The notes: generated by a model from the letters alone, not told the origin. A DNA stretch of 64,000 bases from Amycolatopsis antarctica (GCF_002262875.1 NZ_NKYE01000008.1:1-64000); one strand, 5' to 3'. Positions 20,593-29,313 are shown, counted from the stretch's first letter. Made by a program: numbers and translations.

Positions 20593-21252
20593 ATGAGCGA
20601 AACGGGGGCGGTTGCCGCTCATTCGCCCGGGGGCGCGCGGCTAGCGCCGGGCAATCATGACCGGTGCGCTCACCGTGTTCGCCGCGAGGGCTACGCGCGC
20701 GCCGGTATCGACGCCATCGCCGGGGAAGCCGGCGTGTCGACCCGCACCATCTACAACCACTTCCTGGACAAGGCGCAGTTGTTCCGAACAGTCATCCAGG
20801 AGAGCACCGTCCACGTCGCCGAGGCGAAGATCGCCATCATCTCGCGCTGCCTGGACGAGGTCACCGATTTCGAGGCGGACCTGATCGATCTCGGCCAGGC
20901 ACTCTCGCAACCGATGTCCCGCTACGCGGAGCACTTCTCCCTTGTCCGCCAGGTGAACGCCGATTCCGGTCACATCCCCCGCGAGGCGATCGAAGCGTGG
21001 CAGGAGGCCGGTCCCGCACGGGTACGCCGGGAACTTGCCGCCCGGTTCCGGAAGCTGTCCGCATGCGGCCTGATGCACACCGAGGACCCCGACTGGTCCG
21101 CCCCGCACTTCATGACCATGACCTCGGCGGCGCATCCCGCCTTCCAGTGCCACGCGCCGACCGTGGACGAGCTGCCCGACCTCGTCGCCGCGGGTGTCCG
21201 TACCTTCCTGCACGGTCACCTGAACCGAGAGGCCCGGCTCGATCCGTCCTGA
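20593..21252 (+). CDS. TetR-family regulator, helix 1 apparently frame-shifted
   Basis: 219 residues from an ATG preceded by GGAAGG with 6 bases spacing. The TetR helix-turn-helix is clear: EGYARAGIDAIAGEAGVSTR, then TIYNHFLDKAQLFRTV. An all-helical ligand domain follows with an RREL..F.KLSACGLM.TEDP region typical of AcrR-like proteins. Helix 1, which should read like RRAIMTGALTVFA, is present at about 20645-20683 but in another frame; the annotated frame gives an unrelated peptide there. Two compensating single-base changes, near 20640 and 20685, would restore it. The gene is either slightly damaged, divergent or affected by sequence errors. It converges with the EamA gene through a shared hairpin. 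Confidence 0.75.
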   Translation: MSETGAVAAHSPGGARLAPGNHDRCAHRVRREGYARAGIDAIAGEAGVSTRTIYNHFLDKAQLFRTVIQESTVHVAEAKIAIISRCLDEVTDFEADLIDLGQALSQPMSRYAEHFSLVRQVNADSGHIPREAIEAWQEAGPARVRRELAARFRKLSACGLMHTEDPDWSAPHFMTMTSAAHPAFQCHAPTVDELPDLVAAGVRTFLHGHLNREARLDPS

Positions 21253-21282
21253 GTGGACCGAGCGCGTCCGTCCACTCAGGAC
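21246..21282. terminator. Bidirectional terminator-like hairpin overlapping two stop codons
   Basis: Perfect 13-bp arms, GTCCTGAGTGGAC (21246-21258) and GTCCACTCAGGAC (21270-21282), with an 11-nt loop. The left arm contains the TGA of the TetR gene and the right arm overlaps the stop region of the convergent EamA gene, so one structure can end both transcripts. No U-tract follows on either side, as is common in high-GC actinomycetes. Confidence 0.75.
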
Positions 21283-22199
21283 ACGGATGGCCCGGGTGCC
21301 GAAACACGTCCTGCGGAGCGGACGGCCCCGATACCGGCGACGACGACCAGCGCTGTACCGGCGGCCTCGGCCACGCGCAGCGGCTGTCCCAGTACGACCA
21401 GTCCCGCGAGGGCCGCCATGGCGGGGGCGAGGCTCATCAGCACAGCGAACGTCGCGGCCGGGATCCTGCGCAGCGAGGCCATTTCCAGGCTGTAGGGCAG
21501 TGCGGACGAGAGCAGCGCGACGGCCGCACCGAGCCCGAGGACGGACGGATCCAGCAGCGCCTGCCCCGCCCCGGCGATGCCGCCGGGCAGCACGAGTACC
21601 GCCGCCACCGTCAGGGACAACGCCAGCCCGTCGGTTCTCGGGAAGCGCCTGGCCGTCCGCGCGCTCAGCACGATGTAAGCGGCCCAGCTCGCACCCGCGC
21701 CCAGTGCGAACAGCACGCCGGCCGGGTTCAGCGTGCCGAGGCCCCCGTGGCCGAGCAGAGCGACGCCGGCCAGCGCGAGCACCGCCCACAGCCACGCACT
21801 CGCCCGGCGCGCGGACACCACCGACAGGGTGAGCGGGCCGAGCACCTCCAGCGTCACCGCCGCACCCAGCGGGATTCGGTCGATCGCTTGGTAGAGCATC
21901 GTGTTCATCGAGGCCAGCGCCGTCCCGAAGGCGAGCACCAGTCCCCATTCCGCACGGCCGTAGCCGCGCAGCCGGGGCCTGCACAGCAGGAGCAGAACCA
22001 CCGCGGCGAGCCCCAGTCGTAACGCGACCACCCCCAGTGAGCCCGCGGGCACGAACAGCAGCACGGCGATCGCGGCGCCGCACTGCATGGAGAACTGGCC
22101 ACCCAGCACCAGGCCGGCGCCGACCAGATCGTCCGTGGGCAGGGGTTGCCGGACCACGGGAGCGGGGCGAGTGGGCACGGAGCGAGCGGGGGCGGCCAT
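21276..22199 (-). CDS. EamA/DMT-family exporter (RhtA-like)
   Basis: 307 residues with ten hydrophobic segments forming two EamA repeats (about 30-150 and 165-295). GTALASMNTMLYQAIDRIPLG and SSALPYSLEMASLRRIPAATF are typical of RhtA-type amino acid/metabolite exporters. The ATG at 22199 is preferred over the longer frame to 22247 because it leaves 69 bases to the divergent LysR gene. The divergent LysR is the usual partner of such exporters and probably controls it. The substrate cannot be deduced. Confidence 0.88.
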   Translation of the reverse strand: MAAPARSVPTRPAPVVRQPLPTDDLVGAGLVLGGQFSMQCGAAIAVLLFVPAGSLGVVALRLGLAAVVLLLLCRPRLRGYGRAEWGLVLAFGTALASMNTMLYQAIDRIPLGAAVTLEVLGPLTLSVVSARRASAWLWAVLALAGVALLGHGGLGTLNPAGVLFALGAGASWAAYIVLSARTARRFPRTDGLALSLTVAAVLVLPGGIAGAGQALLDPSVLGLGAAVALLSSALPYSLEMASLRRIPAATFAVLMSLAPAMAALAGLVVLGQPLRVAEAAGTALVVVAGIGAVRSAGRVSAPGPSVS

Positions 22200-22268
22200 G
22201 GCGGTGACGCTATGCGCGCACGCGACTGCGGAGAAATGCCGTTTCACCCCGGTCTATGCTTGGCGGGC

Positions 22269-23138
22269 ATGACGGTAGAGCTGCGTCACCTGCGGAGCTT
22301 CCTCGCGATCGCCGAGGAACGGAACGTCACCAGGGCCGCGGCCCGGTTGCACGTCGGACAGCCCGCGCTGTCGCGGACGCTCGCCCAACTCGAACGGCAC
22401 CTCGGCGTCCGCCTCGTCGACCGTTCCACCCGGCATCTCGAACTGACGCCCGCGGGCCTGGCTTTCCGGGAGCGGGCGGCAGCGGCCGTCACCTCCGTGG
22501 ACCGGGCGCTCGATCCTGTCCTACTGGGACGACTGCCCCTGCGGCTGGGACACGCCTGGGCGGCTCTCGGCAGGGACACCGTCGCGCTTCAGCGGAGCTG
22601 GGAGCGAGAGCATCCGGACATACCGCTGCGGCTGCTGCGGATCGACGAGCGCGCCGCCGGACTGACCACCGGCGAGGTAGACGTAGCCCTGCTGCGTGGT
22701 GCGCACCCGGAACATCCCGGGGTGCGCAGGGAAACGCTGACCAGCGAGCCGCGCATGGCCGTGCTCGCCGCCGATCACGCGCTGGCCGAGCGGGACGAAC
22801 TGGAGCTGGCGGACCTGCGCACCCAGGCGATCGCCATGAACACCGTGGCGGGCAGCACCGAACTCGGTCTCTGGCCCGCCGAATCGCGTCCCGTCCGTAC
22901 GGTGCCGGTAACCAACACCGACGACTGGCTGGCCGCGATCGCCGCCGGCCACGCCGTCGGGGTGACCAGCAGTGCCACCGCGGACATCCATCCACATCCC
23001 GGCGTCGTCTACCGGCCGATCGTCGACGCGCCCCCGCTGCCCGTACTACTGGCCTGGACCGACCCTCCCGGGCACCCCGCCGTCGCGGAACTGCGCGCGC
23101 TCGCCCACCGAACCGTCCACTCGGGACACCCGCGCTGA
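22269..23138 (+). CDS. LysR-family transcriptional regulator
   Basis: 289 residues. The N-terminal winged helix-turn-helix is canonical: LRHLRSFLAIAEERNVTRAA, then LHVGQPALSRTLAQLERHLG and LVDRSTRHLELTPAG. An effector-binding domain follows (about 90-285). The gene is divergent from the EamA exporter with a 69-base shared promoter region. I could not see a clear T-N11-A box by eye. Likely role: inducer-dependent activation of the exporter. Confidence 0.92.
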   Translation: MTVELRHLRSFLAIAEERNVTRAAARLHVGQPALSRTLAQLERHLGVRLVDRSTRHLELTPAGLAFRERAAAAVTSVDRALDPVLLGRLPLRLGHAWAALGRDTVALQRSWEREHPDIPLRLLRIDERAAGLTTGEVDVALLRGAHPEHPGVRRETLTSEPRMAVLAADHALAERDELELADLRTQAIAMNTVAGSTELGLWPAESRPVRTVPVTNTDDWLAAIAAGHAVGVTSSATADIHPHPGVVYRPIVDAPPLPVLLAWTDPPGHPAVAELRALAHRTVHSGHPR

Positions 23139-23223
23139 TCCGCCGCCGTCGCGGACGATTCTTGTAGGGTCACGAGGTGCGGAGCCCCCTCGTCCACCGA
23201 ACGCGCCGACCTCGGGCCGGCGC

Positions 23224-23496
23224 ATGGTGACGCCGTTGCGGTGGCTGCCCGCGAAGGACCGTCCTGGAAAGCAGGCCTGGCTCGGGCCGGTGGCGCTGGC
23301 GCTGGCGGTGATCAGCTGGATCACGCCGGTGGCGGGTCCCGTGGTGGCCGGTGTCGCGATCGCCTGTGCGGGATGGTCGATGTTCACGGCGAGGGAGTAC
23401 CAAGTCGACTGGACCGCGGCGGTCGGCGCGGTCGTCGGACTCGGACAACTCGGATTCGCCGCGGTGCTGTTCGCCCTGTCGGTCACCGGGCACTGA
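23224..23496 (+). CDS. Small membrane protein of unknown function
   Basis: 90 residues with two or three hydrophobic segments (about 18-36, 38-53 and 66-87) and a short basic N-terminus. The pattern is of small actinobacterial inner-membrane proteins, but I recognise no family. The ATG at 23224 is the first in-frame start with a plausible hydrophobic protein after it. It converges with the PI-PLC-like gene. Confidence 0.6.
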   Translation: MVTPLRWLPAKDRPGKQAWLGPVALALAVISWITPVAGPVVAGVAIACAGWSMFTAREYQVDWTAAVGAVVGLGQLGFAAVLFALSVTGH

Positions 23497-23507
23497 GCCA
23501 TCCGCGA

Positions 23508-23529
23508 CCCGGGCCCGTTCGTACCCGGG
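23508..23529. terminator. GC-rich hairpin between convergent genes
   Basis: Two CCCGGG hexamers (23508-23513 and 23524-23529) separated by 10 bases can pair. The hairpin sits in the 41-base gap between two convergent genes, where a bidirectional terminator is expected. The stem is short and no U-tract follows. Confidence 0.4.
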
Positions 23530-23537
23530 CCATCCGA

Positions 23538-24437
23538 TCAGGCGAAGTTGAACCGGTAGACCTGTTCCGCCTTCGTGTCGTCGGTGAAGTCGAGCACCAC
23601 GAGGCCGAGCGAAGCGACCGGGTCCACGGCGTCGAGATACCCGGTGACCTTGGGCCAGATCGCCTCGTGCGCGGACCGCGGCCACAGCGCCCACCCCGAG
23701 GAGGAGGTGAACGTGAGGTACAGCTTCTCCGGGTCGCCGACGGGATACGCCCGCGCGGCGTCGAGGTGCTCGGCCACACCGGGCCACTTTCGCTTCTCCA
23801 GGTCCTCGATGGTGCCGATGTCGTAGTCGTCGGAGATGTCGAGCAGGTCGCTGCCCCAGCCGATGCCCGGTACCCCGCCGTTGTCGGCCAGCACCACGAC
23901 CCGGCCGGCGGCCTCGCCAAGACGCGGGATGCGGGATTCGGTGTGCAGCAGGTCCGGCCACCGCCGGGCGTAGTCGGCGAAGATCGTGCCGAACTCGTCG
24001 TCGGGCACTGTCGAGTACTCCTGTTTGACGCGCATCAGCACGGTTTCCGAGGGATGCGCGGCGAGGAACGCCTGGCAGTCGTTGAGCACGTCGCCGAACA
24101 TGATCTCCTGGAAGAACGCCCCGTGGTGAATGGCGAAGGAACCGTCGATCGCGCGGCAGCGCACGTCGAGAAAGCGGATCCCGGCGTCGAGCTGCGGCGC
24201 GATCCCGACGTCCTGGCACTGCACCAGTCCCCCGCCGTGCAGCGCACCGGAGTCGTGGGTCCCGGGGATGGCGAGCCGGGACAGGAACGTGGCGGAGTCG
24301 AGTTCGCCCATCCAGTCGGCCGGGCCGGGGGCGGCGGGACGGGCCGCGGACACGCCCGCGCCCACGGCGAGCCCGGCGCCGAGCACGCCGGCACCGGCCG
24401 TGGCGCGCAGGAACGACCTCCTGCTGAGCGAACGCAT
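23538..24437 (-). CDS. Tat-exported phosphatidylinositol-specific phospholipase C-like protein
   Basis: 299 residues. The N-terminus carries a twin-arginine signal, SRRSFLRA, followed by a hydrophobic stretch and an Ala-rich cleavage region near residue 32-36, so export in folded form is likely. The PI-PLC X domain shows IPGTHDSGAL with the first catalytic His, FLDVRCRAIDG, and IHHGAFFQ with the second His. LMRVKQEYS and VVLADNGG complete the barrel strands. Bacterial members cleave phosphatidylinositol or glycosyl-PI without calcium. Length fits the family. The start at 24437 gives the complete signal peptide. Confidence 0.9.
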   Translation of the reverse strand: MRSLSRRSFLRATAGAGVLGAGLAVGAGVSAARPAAPGPADWMGELDSATFLSRLAIPGTHDSGALHGGGLVQCQDVGIAPQLDAGIRFLDVRCRAIDGSFAIHHGAFFQEIMFGDVLNDCQAFLAAHPSETVLMRVKQEYSTVPDDEFGTIFADYARRWPDLLHTESRIPRLGEAAGRVVVLADNGGVPGIGWGSDLLDISDDYDIGTIEDLEKRKWPGVAEHLDAARAYPVGDPEKLYLTFTSSSGWALWPRSAHEAIWPKVTGYLDAVDPVASLGLVVLDFTDDTKAEQVYRFNFA

Positions 24438-24577
24438 CGATCTGCCACCTTCCCGGCACGGAATGAAAGTCCTCCACATCGTGGCCGAGCGGGAGGTACG
24501 ACGTAAACCGACGGAAGTGGGCTCCGCGCGGCGATACACTCGCCCGGGCCGCACAACGGGAGGCACCCGGAGGTTCG

Positions 24578-25081
24578 ATGATCCGCCTGGCGACCGAGGA
24601 CGACCTCGCGGCGTTGCCGGACATCGAACGGGCGGCGGGCCGCTGCTTCGCCGAGATCGGCATGGACGCGGTGGCCGCGGACGAACCCCCGGCCCCGGCC
24701 ACCCTGGCCGGCCACGTACGGCGGGGACACGCCTGGGTGCACACCGCTGAGCGGAACGCACCGGTCGCCTACCTGCTCCTCGCGATCGTCGACGGCTGCG
24801 CCCACGTCGAGCAGGTCTCGGTGCACCCGGACCACGCGGGCAGACGCATCGGACGCGGACTGCTCGAGCGCGCGATGGGCTGGGCCCGGCGGCACCGCTA
24901 CCCGGCAGTGACGCTGACGACCTTCACCGCGGTCCCCTGGAACGGGCCCTACTACCGGCGCCGCGGGTTCCGGTACCTGGACCGCTCCGAAGAAACCCCT
25001 GGCCTGCGCCGGATCCGCGCGCAGGAGGCCGCACACGGGCTCGACAGGTGGCCGCGTGCCTGCATGCGCCGGGATCTTTGA
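24578..25081 (+). CDS. GNAT-family N-acetyltransferase
   Basis: 167 residues with the GNAT core: beta strands ending HVEQVSVHPDHAGRRIGRGL, where the R-x-x-G-x-G/A type motif A binds acetyl-CoA. Next come the AMGWARRHRYPAVTLTTF strand-helix and the terminal PYYRRRGFRYLD. The substrate is unknown. It is divergent from the PI-PLC-like gene across 140 bases and precedes the IPP isomerase gene by 249 bases, so it may not belong to the terpenoid operon. Confidence 0.9.
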   Translation: MIRLATEDDLAALPDIERAAGRCFAEIGMDAVAADEPPAPATLAGHVRRGHAWVHTAERNAPVAYLLLAIVDGCAHVEQVSVHPDHAGRRIGRGLLERAMGWARRHRYPAVTLTTFTAVPWNGPYYRRRGFRYLDRSEETPGLRRIRAQEAAHGLDRWPRACMRRDL

Positions 25082-25330
25082 GCCCGACCGCTCACCTGAG
25101 CGTTTCCGGACAGTCCTCGCCGACCAAGGGGCCTGTTTCGTTGACACGCACCGGATCGGCCGGGATTCTCGGGGTGGCGACCGCGCCGGGGCGGCGGCAC
25201 CGAAACGGCGCCGTCACCGCAACGGTCTGGGTGCCGCGACGCCCGTGGCGCGTTCGCGGTCGCGCACCGACAGGCTCCGCGACGGCACGGTCGGCGTCAG
25301 ACTCATCCGCGACAGCGAAGGAACGCGCTC

Positions 25331-25912
25331 ATGGAGCAGGTCGTACTCCTCGACGAATCCGGCCGCAGCACCGGCACCCAGGCGAAGGCAAGCGTGCACC
25401 ACGCCGACACCCCCCTGCACCTGGCGTTCTCCTGCTACCTGTTCGACGAGGACGGCCGCTTCCTGCTCACTCGCCGCGCCGAGTCGAAGCGGACCTGGCC
25501 AGGTGTCTGGACCAACTCGTGCTGTGGGCATCCCGCGCCCGGCGAGGAGCTCGCGCCCGCGGTTCGCCGCAGGCTGGGCCAGGAGCTCGGCCTCGACGCC
25601 ACCGCGTTCACCGTCGTCCTGCCCGCGTTCCGCTACCAGGCGAGGATGGCTGACGGAACACTGGAGAACGAGATGTGCCCGGTGTTCCGGGCCTACACCA
25701 CCGGCTCCCCCGCTCCGGACCCGGCGGAGGTGGCCGAGACGAGCTGGGTCGACTGGGCGGATTTCCGCGATCAGGTGCTGGCCGGCGAGCGGGACGTCTC
25801 GCCGTGGTGCGCCATGCAGGTCGCCGAACTCGACCGGCTGGGACCGGACGTCGCACGCTGGCCGGAGGCCGACGCGGCCCTTCTGCCACCGGCTATCGCG
25901 CCCGCCCGCTGA
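25331..25912 (+). CDS. idi: Isopentenyl-diphosphate delta-isomerase, type I
   Basis: 193 residues, interconverting IPP and DMAPP in the cytosol. The NUDIX-fold enzyme shows the hallmark TNSCCGHPAPGE with the catalytic Cys, the metal-binding His residues of LHLAFSCYLF, and ENEMCPVF with the catalytic Glu. SPWCAMQ is also typical of the type I family. GAAGGA lies 8 bases upstream of the ATG. It opens a terpenoid gene region and would raise DMAPP supply for the polyprenyl synthase encoded 1.4 kb downstream. The length is normal for bacterial type I enzymes. Confidence 0.96.
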   Translation: MEQVVLLDESGRSTGTQAKASVHHADTPLHLAFSCYLFDEDGRFLLTRRAESKRTWPGVWTNSCCGHPAPGEELAPAVRRRLGQELGLDATAFTVVLPAFRYQARMADGTLENEMCPVFRAYTTGSPAPDPAEVAETSWVDWADFRDQVLAGERDVSPWCAMQVAELDRLGPDVARWPEADAALLPPAIAPAR

Positions 25913-26335
25913 CCGGTCGACCACGCTCAGTTCCGGATCACGCGCACGGCCGCTCATCTGAGCAGTGCCACCAGCACGGTCAGTTATTTTCCACTGGGCC
26001 ATCCGGGCTCGTGACACCGCCGTACGGGCCGCTGCGTCACGCCCGCGGTCGCAGTGCGCTCGGTCCGGCCGAGGACAACGGCCTTCGCATCCGGCGAATC
26101 GCCGAACTTGTGAATTAATTGTCGATCGTCACCGCTCGTGCACATGGCACCGGTGACGATTTCGAGCGTTCCACTGTCTGGTTAGAGCGTGTTACGGTCG
26201 AATACGAAACGCCGATCCGCTGGTATGCGCCGACTCGGCAGACCATTTCCATGACGAGGTACGCGACGAATTGCCTATTCCCCGTCCCGCGACGATGCCC
26301 GCCGACTCGAACGCTGCCGCCCGGAAGGCCCACCG
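25913..26335 (+). promoter_or_regulatory. Upstream region of the terpenoid operon
   Basis: A 423-base gap between idi and the aminotransferase gene. Part of it (about 26100-26290) has lower GC than the genes around it, as expected for a promoter, and includes an AATTAATT octamer near 26113. Open frames on the minus strand here are antisense extensions from the downstream gene. I could not fix a -35/-10 pair or an operator. Confidence 0.4.
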
Positions 26336-27325
26336 GTGAACCTCCGCCACCAACTCTCGCTCAACGAGAACTTCGCACCCCTGTTGCCGGGCGTCCGCGA
26401 GGCACTGGAGTGGTCGATCGACGACTCCAACCTCACACTTGACGCCCTGGCCAGCGGACTCTCCGGCAGGATCGCCGAAAGCCTCGACGTGGCGCCGGAG
26501 AACGTGGTCGCCGGCGCCGGATCCGCGGCGCTGCTCCAGCAGTTCGTGTCCGCGCACGCGGGGCCGGGCGACGAGGTCGTCCACCCGTGGCCGTCCTTCG
26601 AGATGTACCCACTGCTCGCCCGCAACTGCGGCGCGGAAGCCGTGGCCGTGCCACTTCGCGGGTACGACCAGGACCTCGAAGCGATTGCCGCGGCGATCAC
26701 CGATCGAACACGGATCGTACTTCTCTGCAACCCGAACAATCCGACAGGAAGTTTAGTAGAACAGGCAGAGCTGGAATCATTTCTGGACAATATCCCCGAC
26801 CATGTGCTTGTTCTGGTGGACGAGGCGTATCGCGAGTTCGCCGACCCCGGGACACTGGCGGAGGCACTCGATCTGAGCCGCACAGATGAGCGGGTCGCGG
26901 TGGTCCGGACGTTCTCCAAGTCCCACGGCCTGCTCGGCCTGCGGGTGGGCTATCTGGTCGCCGCACCCTCGGTGACCGCGCCGCTGCGGACGACCGTGCC
27001 GTTCTTCCGCGTCGGCACCGCCGCGCAGGCCGCCGCCCTGGCCGCGATCGAGGCGGACGAGGTGATGCGCAGGCAGTGCGCCGATGTCGCCCGCGAACGC
27101 GAGCGGACCCGCGAGGCACTGCTCGGGCTCGGTTGGGAGGTTCCGCCCAGTGCGGGCAATTTCCTCTGGCTGCCGCTCGGCGAACGCAACGACTCCTTCG
27201 TGGACTTCCTCGCCGAGCGTGGTGTCGCGGTGCGGGCGATCGCCGGTGCCGGGGTGCGGGTGACCATCGGACCGCCCGAGGCGAACGACGCCGTGATCAT
27301 GCTGGCGAAGGAGTTCGGCGGGTGA
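26336..27325 (+). CDS. PLP-dependent aminotransferase, HisC-like
   Basis: 329 residues from a GTG with GGAAGG upstream. Fold type I class II aminotransferase: SLNENFAP near the N-terminus, GAGSAALLQQF, VLLCNPNNPTG, LVDEAYREF, and TFSKSHGLLGLRVGY. In the last motif Lys195 is the expected Schiff-base lysine. Histidinol-phosphate aminotransferases and amino-acid-type relatives share this set; the length is slightly short for HisC (about 350-370). Its place as first gene of a coupled terpenoid operon makes a housekeeping histidine role unlikely. A role in supplying or aminating a prenylated acceptor is inference. The stop overlaps the next gene as GTGA. Confidence 0.88.
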   Translation: MNLRHQLSLNENFAPLLPGVREALEWSIDDSNLTLDALASGLSGRIAESLDVAPENVVAGAGSAALLQQFVSAHAGPGDEVVHPWPSFEMYPLLARNCGAEAVAVPLRGYDQDLEAIAAAITDRTRIVLLCNPNNPTGSLVEQAELESFLDNIPDHVLVLVDEAYREFADPGTLAEALDLSRTDERVAVVRTFSKSHGLLGLRVGYLVAAPSVTAPLRTTVPFFRVGTAAQAAALAAIEADEVMRRQCADVARERERTREALLGLGWEVPPSAGNFLWLPLGERNDSFVDFLAERGVAVRAIAGAGVRVTIGPPEANDAVIMLAKEFGG

Positions 27326-28329
27326 CCGGCGCCGAGCAGCTCATCCGCGAGATCACCACGTCCTCGCTCGCCGACGAGGTCCGTGACGCGCTCGCCCGGC
27401 GGTGGCAGCCGGGAGACGGGCGGATCCACGAGATCTCCCGGTACGCCCTGCTGGCTCCGGGCAAGCTGCTGCGGCCGTTGCTGCTCGCCGCGACCGCGGA
27501 GACCTGCGGCGCTCCCCGCGAGCAGGTGCTTCCCGCCGCGCTGGCCGTGGAGTACCTGCACGTCGCCTCGCTCGTGCACGACGACATCATCGACGGCGAC
27601 GACCTTCGGCGCGGGCGGGCCTCGGTGCACGCGCGCTTCGGCATGTCCGACGCGATCGTCACCGGCGACGCCCTGCTGTTCCAGGTCTTCGCCTCGCTCG
27701 CCGAGTGCGCGGACCGCGGTGCCTCCGATCGTGCCGTGCTCGCCGCCATCGGTGTACTCGCCAAGGCTGGGGTCGATCTCTGCGAGGGGCAGGCCCAGGA
27801 GGCCCGCCTCGCCGCCGCCGCGGACGGGACCGTCGCCGAGTACCTCCGGGTGGCGGAACTGAAGACGGGTGCACTTTTCCGCGGTGCGTGCCGCGCGGGG
27901 GCGTTGCTCGCCGGGGCGGAGCCCGCGACGGCCGACGGGATCACCCGCTACGCCGAGCACGCCGGGCTGGCCTTCCAGCTCCGTGACGACGTCCTCCCCT
28001 ACGTGGGTGACGCCGCCGTGGTCGGCAAGCCGGACACCAGCGACGCCGCCAATCTCCGGCTGACGATGCCCGTACTGCTGGCGCGGGAGGTGGCGGGGCC
28101 CCAGGATCGCGCCGCCCTCGACCGGGCGCTCACCGCGGACCTGACGGCGCGGGAACGATTCGCAGTCCTGACCGAGGTTCTGGACCGCACCGGGGCGCTC
28201 GAGAAAACCCAGCAGCGCGCCGAGGCCGAGGCCGCGCTGGCCGAGGCCGAACTCGAATCGCTGTCTCCTTCGGAGGGCCGGGACCTGCTGAGCGCGCTGG
28301 CGCGACTGTCGACCAGCCGGGACCGCTGA
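27322..28329 (+). CDS. Trans-polyprenyl diphosphate synthase (GGPP/GFPP-synthase-like)
   Basis: 335 residues from a GTG overlapping the aminotransferase stop. Class I prenyl elongating enzyme: APGKLLRPLLL (pyrophosphate-binding), LVHDDIIDGDDLRRG as first Asp-rich motif, ELKTGALF, and FQLRDDVLPYVGD as second Asp-rich motif. The second motif ends in Pro where the third Asp of DDxxD is usual, and the later G-K pair of the DxxxGKxTLP segment is replaced (SDAANLRLTMP). Chain length (C20, C25 or longer) cannot be read safely. It should provide the prenyl diphosphate for the UbiA and cyclase-like proteins encoded next. Confidence 0.92.
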   Translation: MTGAEQLIREITTSSLADEVRDALARRWQPGDGRIHEISRYALLAPGKLLRPLLLAATAETCGAPREQVLPAALAVEYLHVASLVHDDIIDGDDLRRGRASVHARFGMSDAIVTGDALLFQVFASLAECADRGASDRAVLAAIGVLAKAGVDLCEGQAQEARLAAAADGTVAEYLRVAELKTGALFRGACRAGALLAGAEPATADGITRYAEHAGLAFQLRDDVLPYVGDAAVVGKPDTSDAANLRLTMPVLLAREVAGPQDRAALDRALTADLTARERFAVLTEVLDRTGALEKTQQRAEAEAALAEAELESLSPSEGRDLLSALARLSTSRDR

Positions 28330-28332
28330 GTC

Positions 28333-29313
28333 GTGCACGGCTACCGGTGGCGGACCGTCCGGGCGCACGTGCAGACCTGGCGGCCGTACACCCTGGCCTA
28401 CCCGGCATTGATCGGGGTGGCGGGCGCCGCGCTGGCCGGTGCCGCGAACCGGCCGGGGTTGCTCGTCCTGGCCGCGGTGGTGCCCGCACTGGGCTGGCTC
28501 TCCGGCCACTATCTCGGCGACTGGTTCGATCGCGGGCTGGACGCCATCGAGAAGCCGCAGCGGCCGATACCCTCCGGCAGACTGTCCCAGGACGCCGCGC
28601 TGGCCTGCGGCATCCTCTGCGCCCTGACCTCGGCGATTCTCGCGACGGCGGCGAACTGGCGCATCCTGCCGGTGTTCGTGGTGACGATCGCGGGCGTGAT
28701 CGGCTACAGCGCGGTGTTCAAGGCCCGCGGGCTGGCGGGCAATCTCGTGCGCGGCGCCCTGACCGCACTGGCCCTGGTGATCGGCGCGATGCTCACCGGC
28801 GGCACGCCTCCGTGGGTGCTGCTCCCGGTCGCGCTCGCGTTCCTGTTGCACGACGCCGCCTCCAACCTGGTCGGTGCGATCCGCGACGTCGACGGCGACC
28901 GGCAGGGCGGGTATGCCTCCGTGCCGGTGCTGCGCGGGGTACCGCACGCCGTACGGACGGCGCTGGGCCTGTATCTCCTCGCCGTCGCGGTGCTGGGTAC
29001 CGCCGCCGCGGGCGCGCCGGATCCCGGGGCGCAGCTCGGCTTGACCGCCGCGGCCGCCCTCGCCGGTGCCGCCGCGTTCCGCGTGCTCGCCCGGCACGTC
29101 ACGGAGCTGACCCGGCCACGGGCGCTGCGGGCACACGAGATCCTGGTCGCGGAACGGCTGGTGCTCACCTGTTCGGTCATCGCCGGTGCCGCGGGCCGTT
29201 GGCTGGCGCTCGGGTTGCTGGTTCCCGCACTGGCGGTCAGTCTCGCCGCGCAGGCCGCGATGCGGTCCCGGCACGAGTTCGCGACACCGATGACCCTGGA
29301 GAAGAGGGCGTGA
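28333..29313 (+). CDS. UbiA-family membrane prenyltransferase
   Basis: 326 residues, eight or nine hydrophobic helices. The first Asp-rich motif reads GDWFDRGLDAIEKPQRPI (in place of NDxxDxxxD, with Gly for Asn) and the second reads RDVDGDRQGGYASVPV, so the diphosphate/Mg site looks functional. UbiA proteins transfer prenyl groups to aromatic or other acceptors inside the membrane; some relatives act as terpene cyclases. The GTG at 28333 lies 3 bases after the polyprenyl synthase stop, and the gene overlaps the cyclase gene by 4 bases. Acceptor unknown. Confidence 0.92.
   Translation: MHGYRWRTVRAHVQTWRPYTLAYPALIGVAGAALAGAANRPGLLVLAAVVPALGWLSGHYLGDWFDRGLDAIEKPQRPIPSGRLSQDAALACGILCALTSAILATAANWRILPVFVVTIAGVIGYSAVFKARGLAGNLVRGALTALALVIGAMLTGGTPPWVLLPVALAFLLHDAASNLVGAIRDVDGDRQGGYASVPVLRGVPHAVRTALGLYLLAVAVLGTAAAGAPDPGAQLGLTAAAALAGAAAFRVLARHVTELTRPRALRAHEILVAERLVLTCSVIAGAAGRWLALGLLVPALAVSLAAQAAMRSRHEFATPMTLEKRA

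Noticed and set aside
20301..20660. Plus-strand frame of 119 codons before the TetR gene
   Set aside because: Arg/Ser-rich with no domain, and it runs into the TetR start region in another frame.
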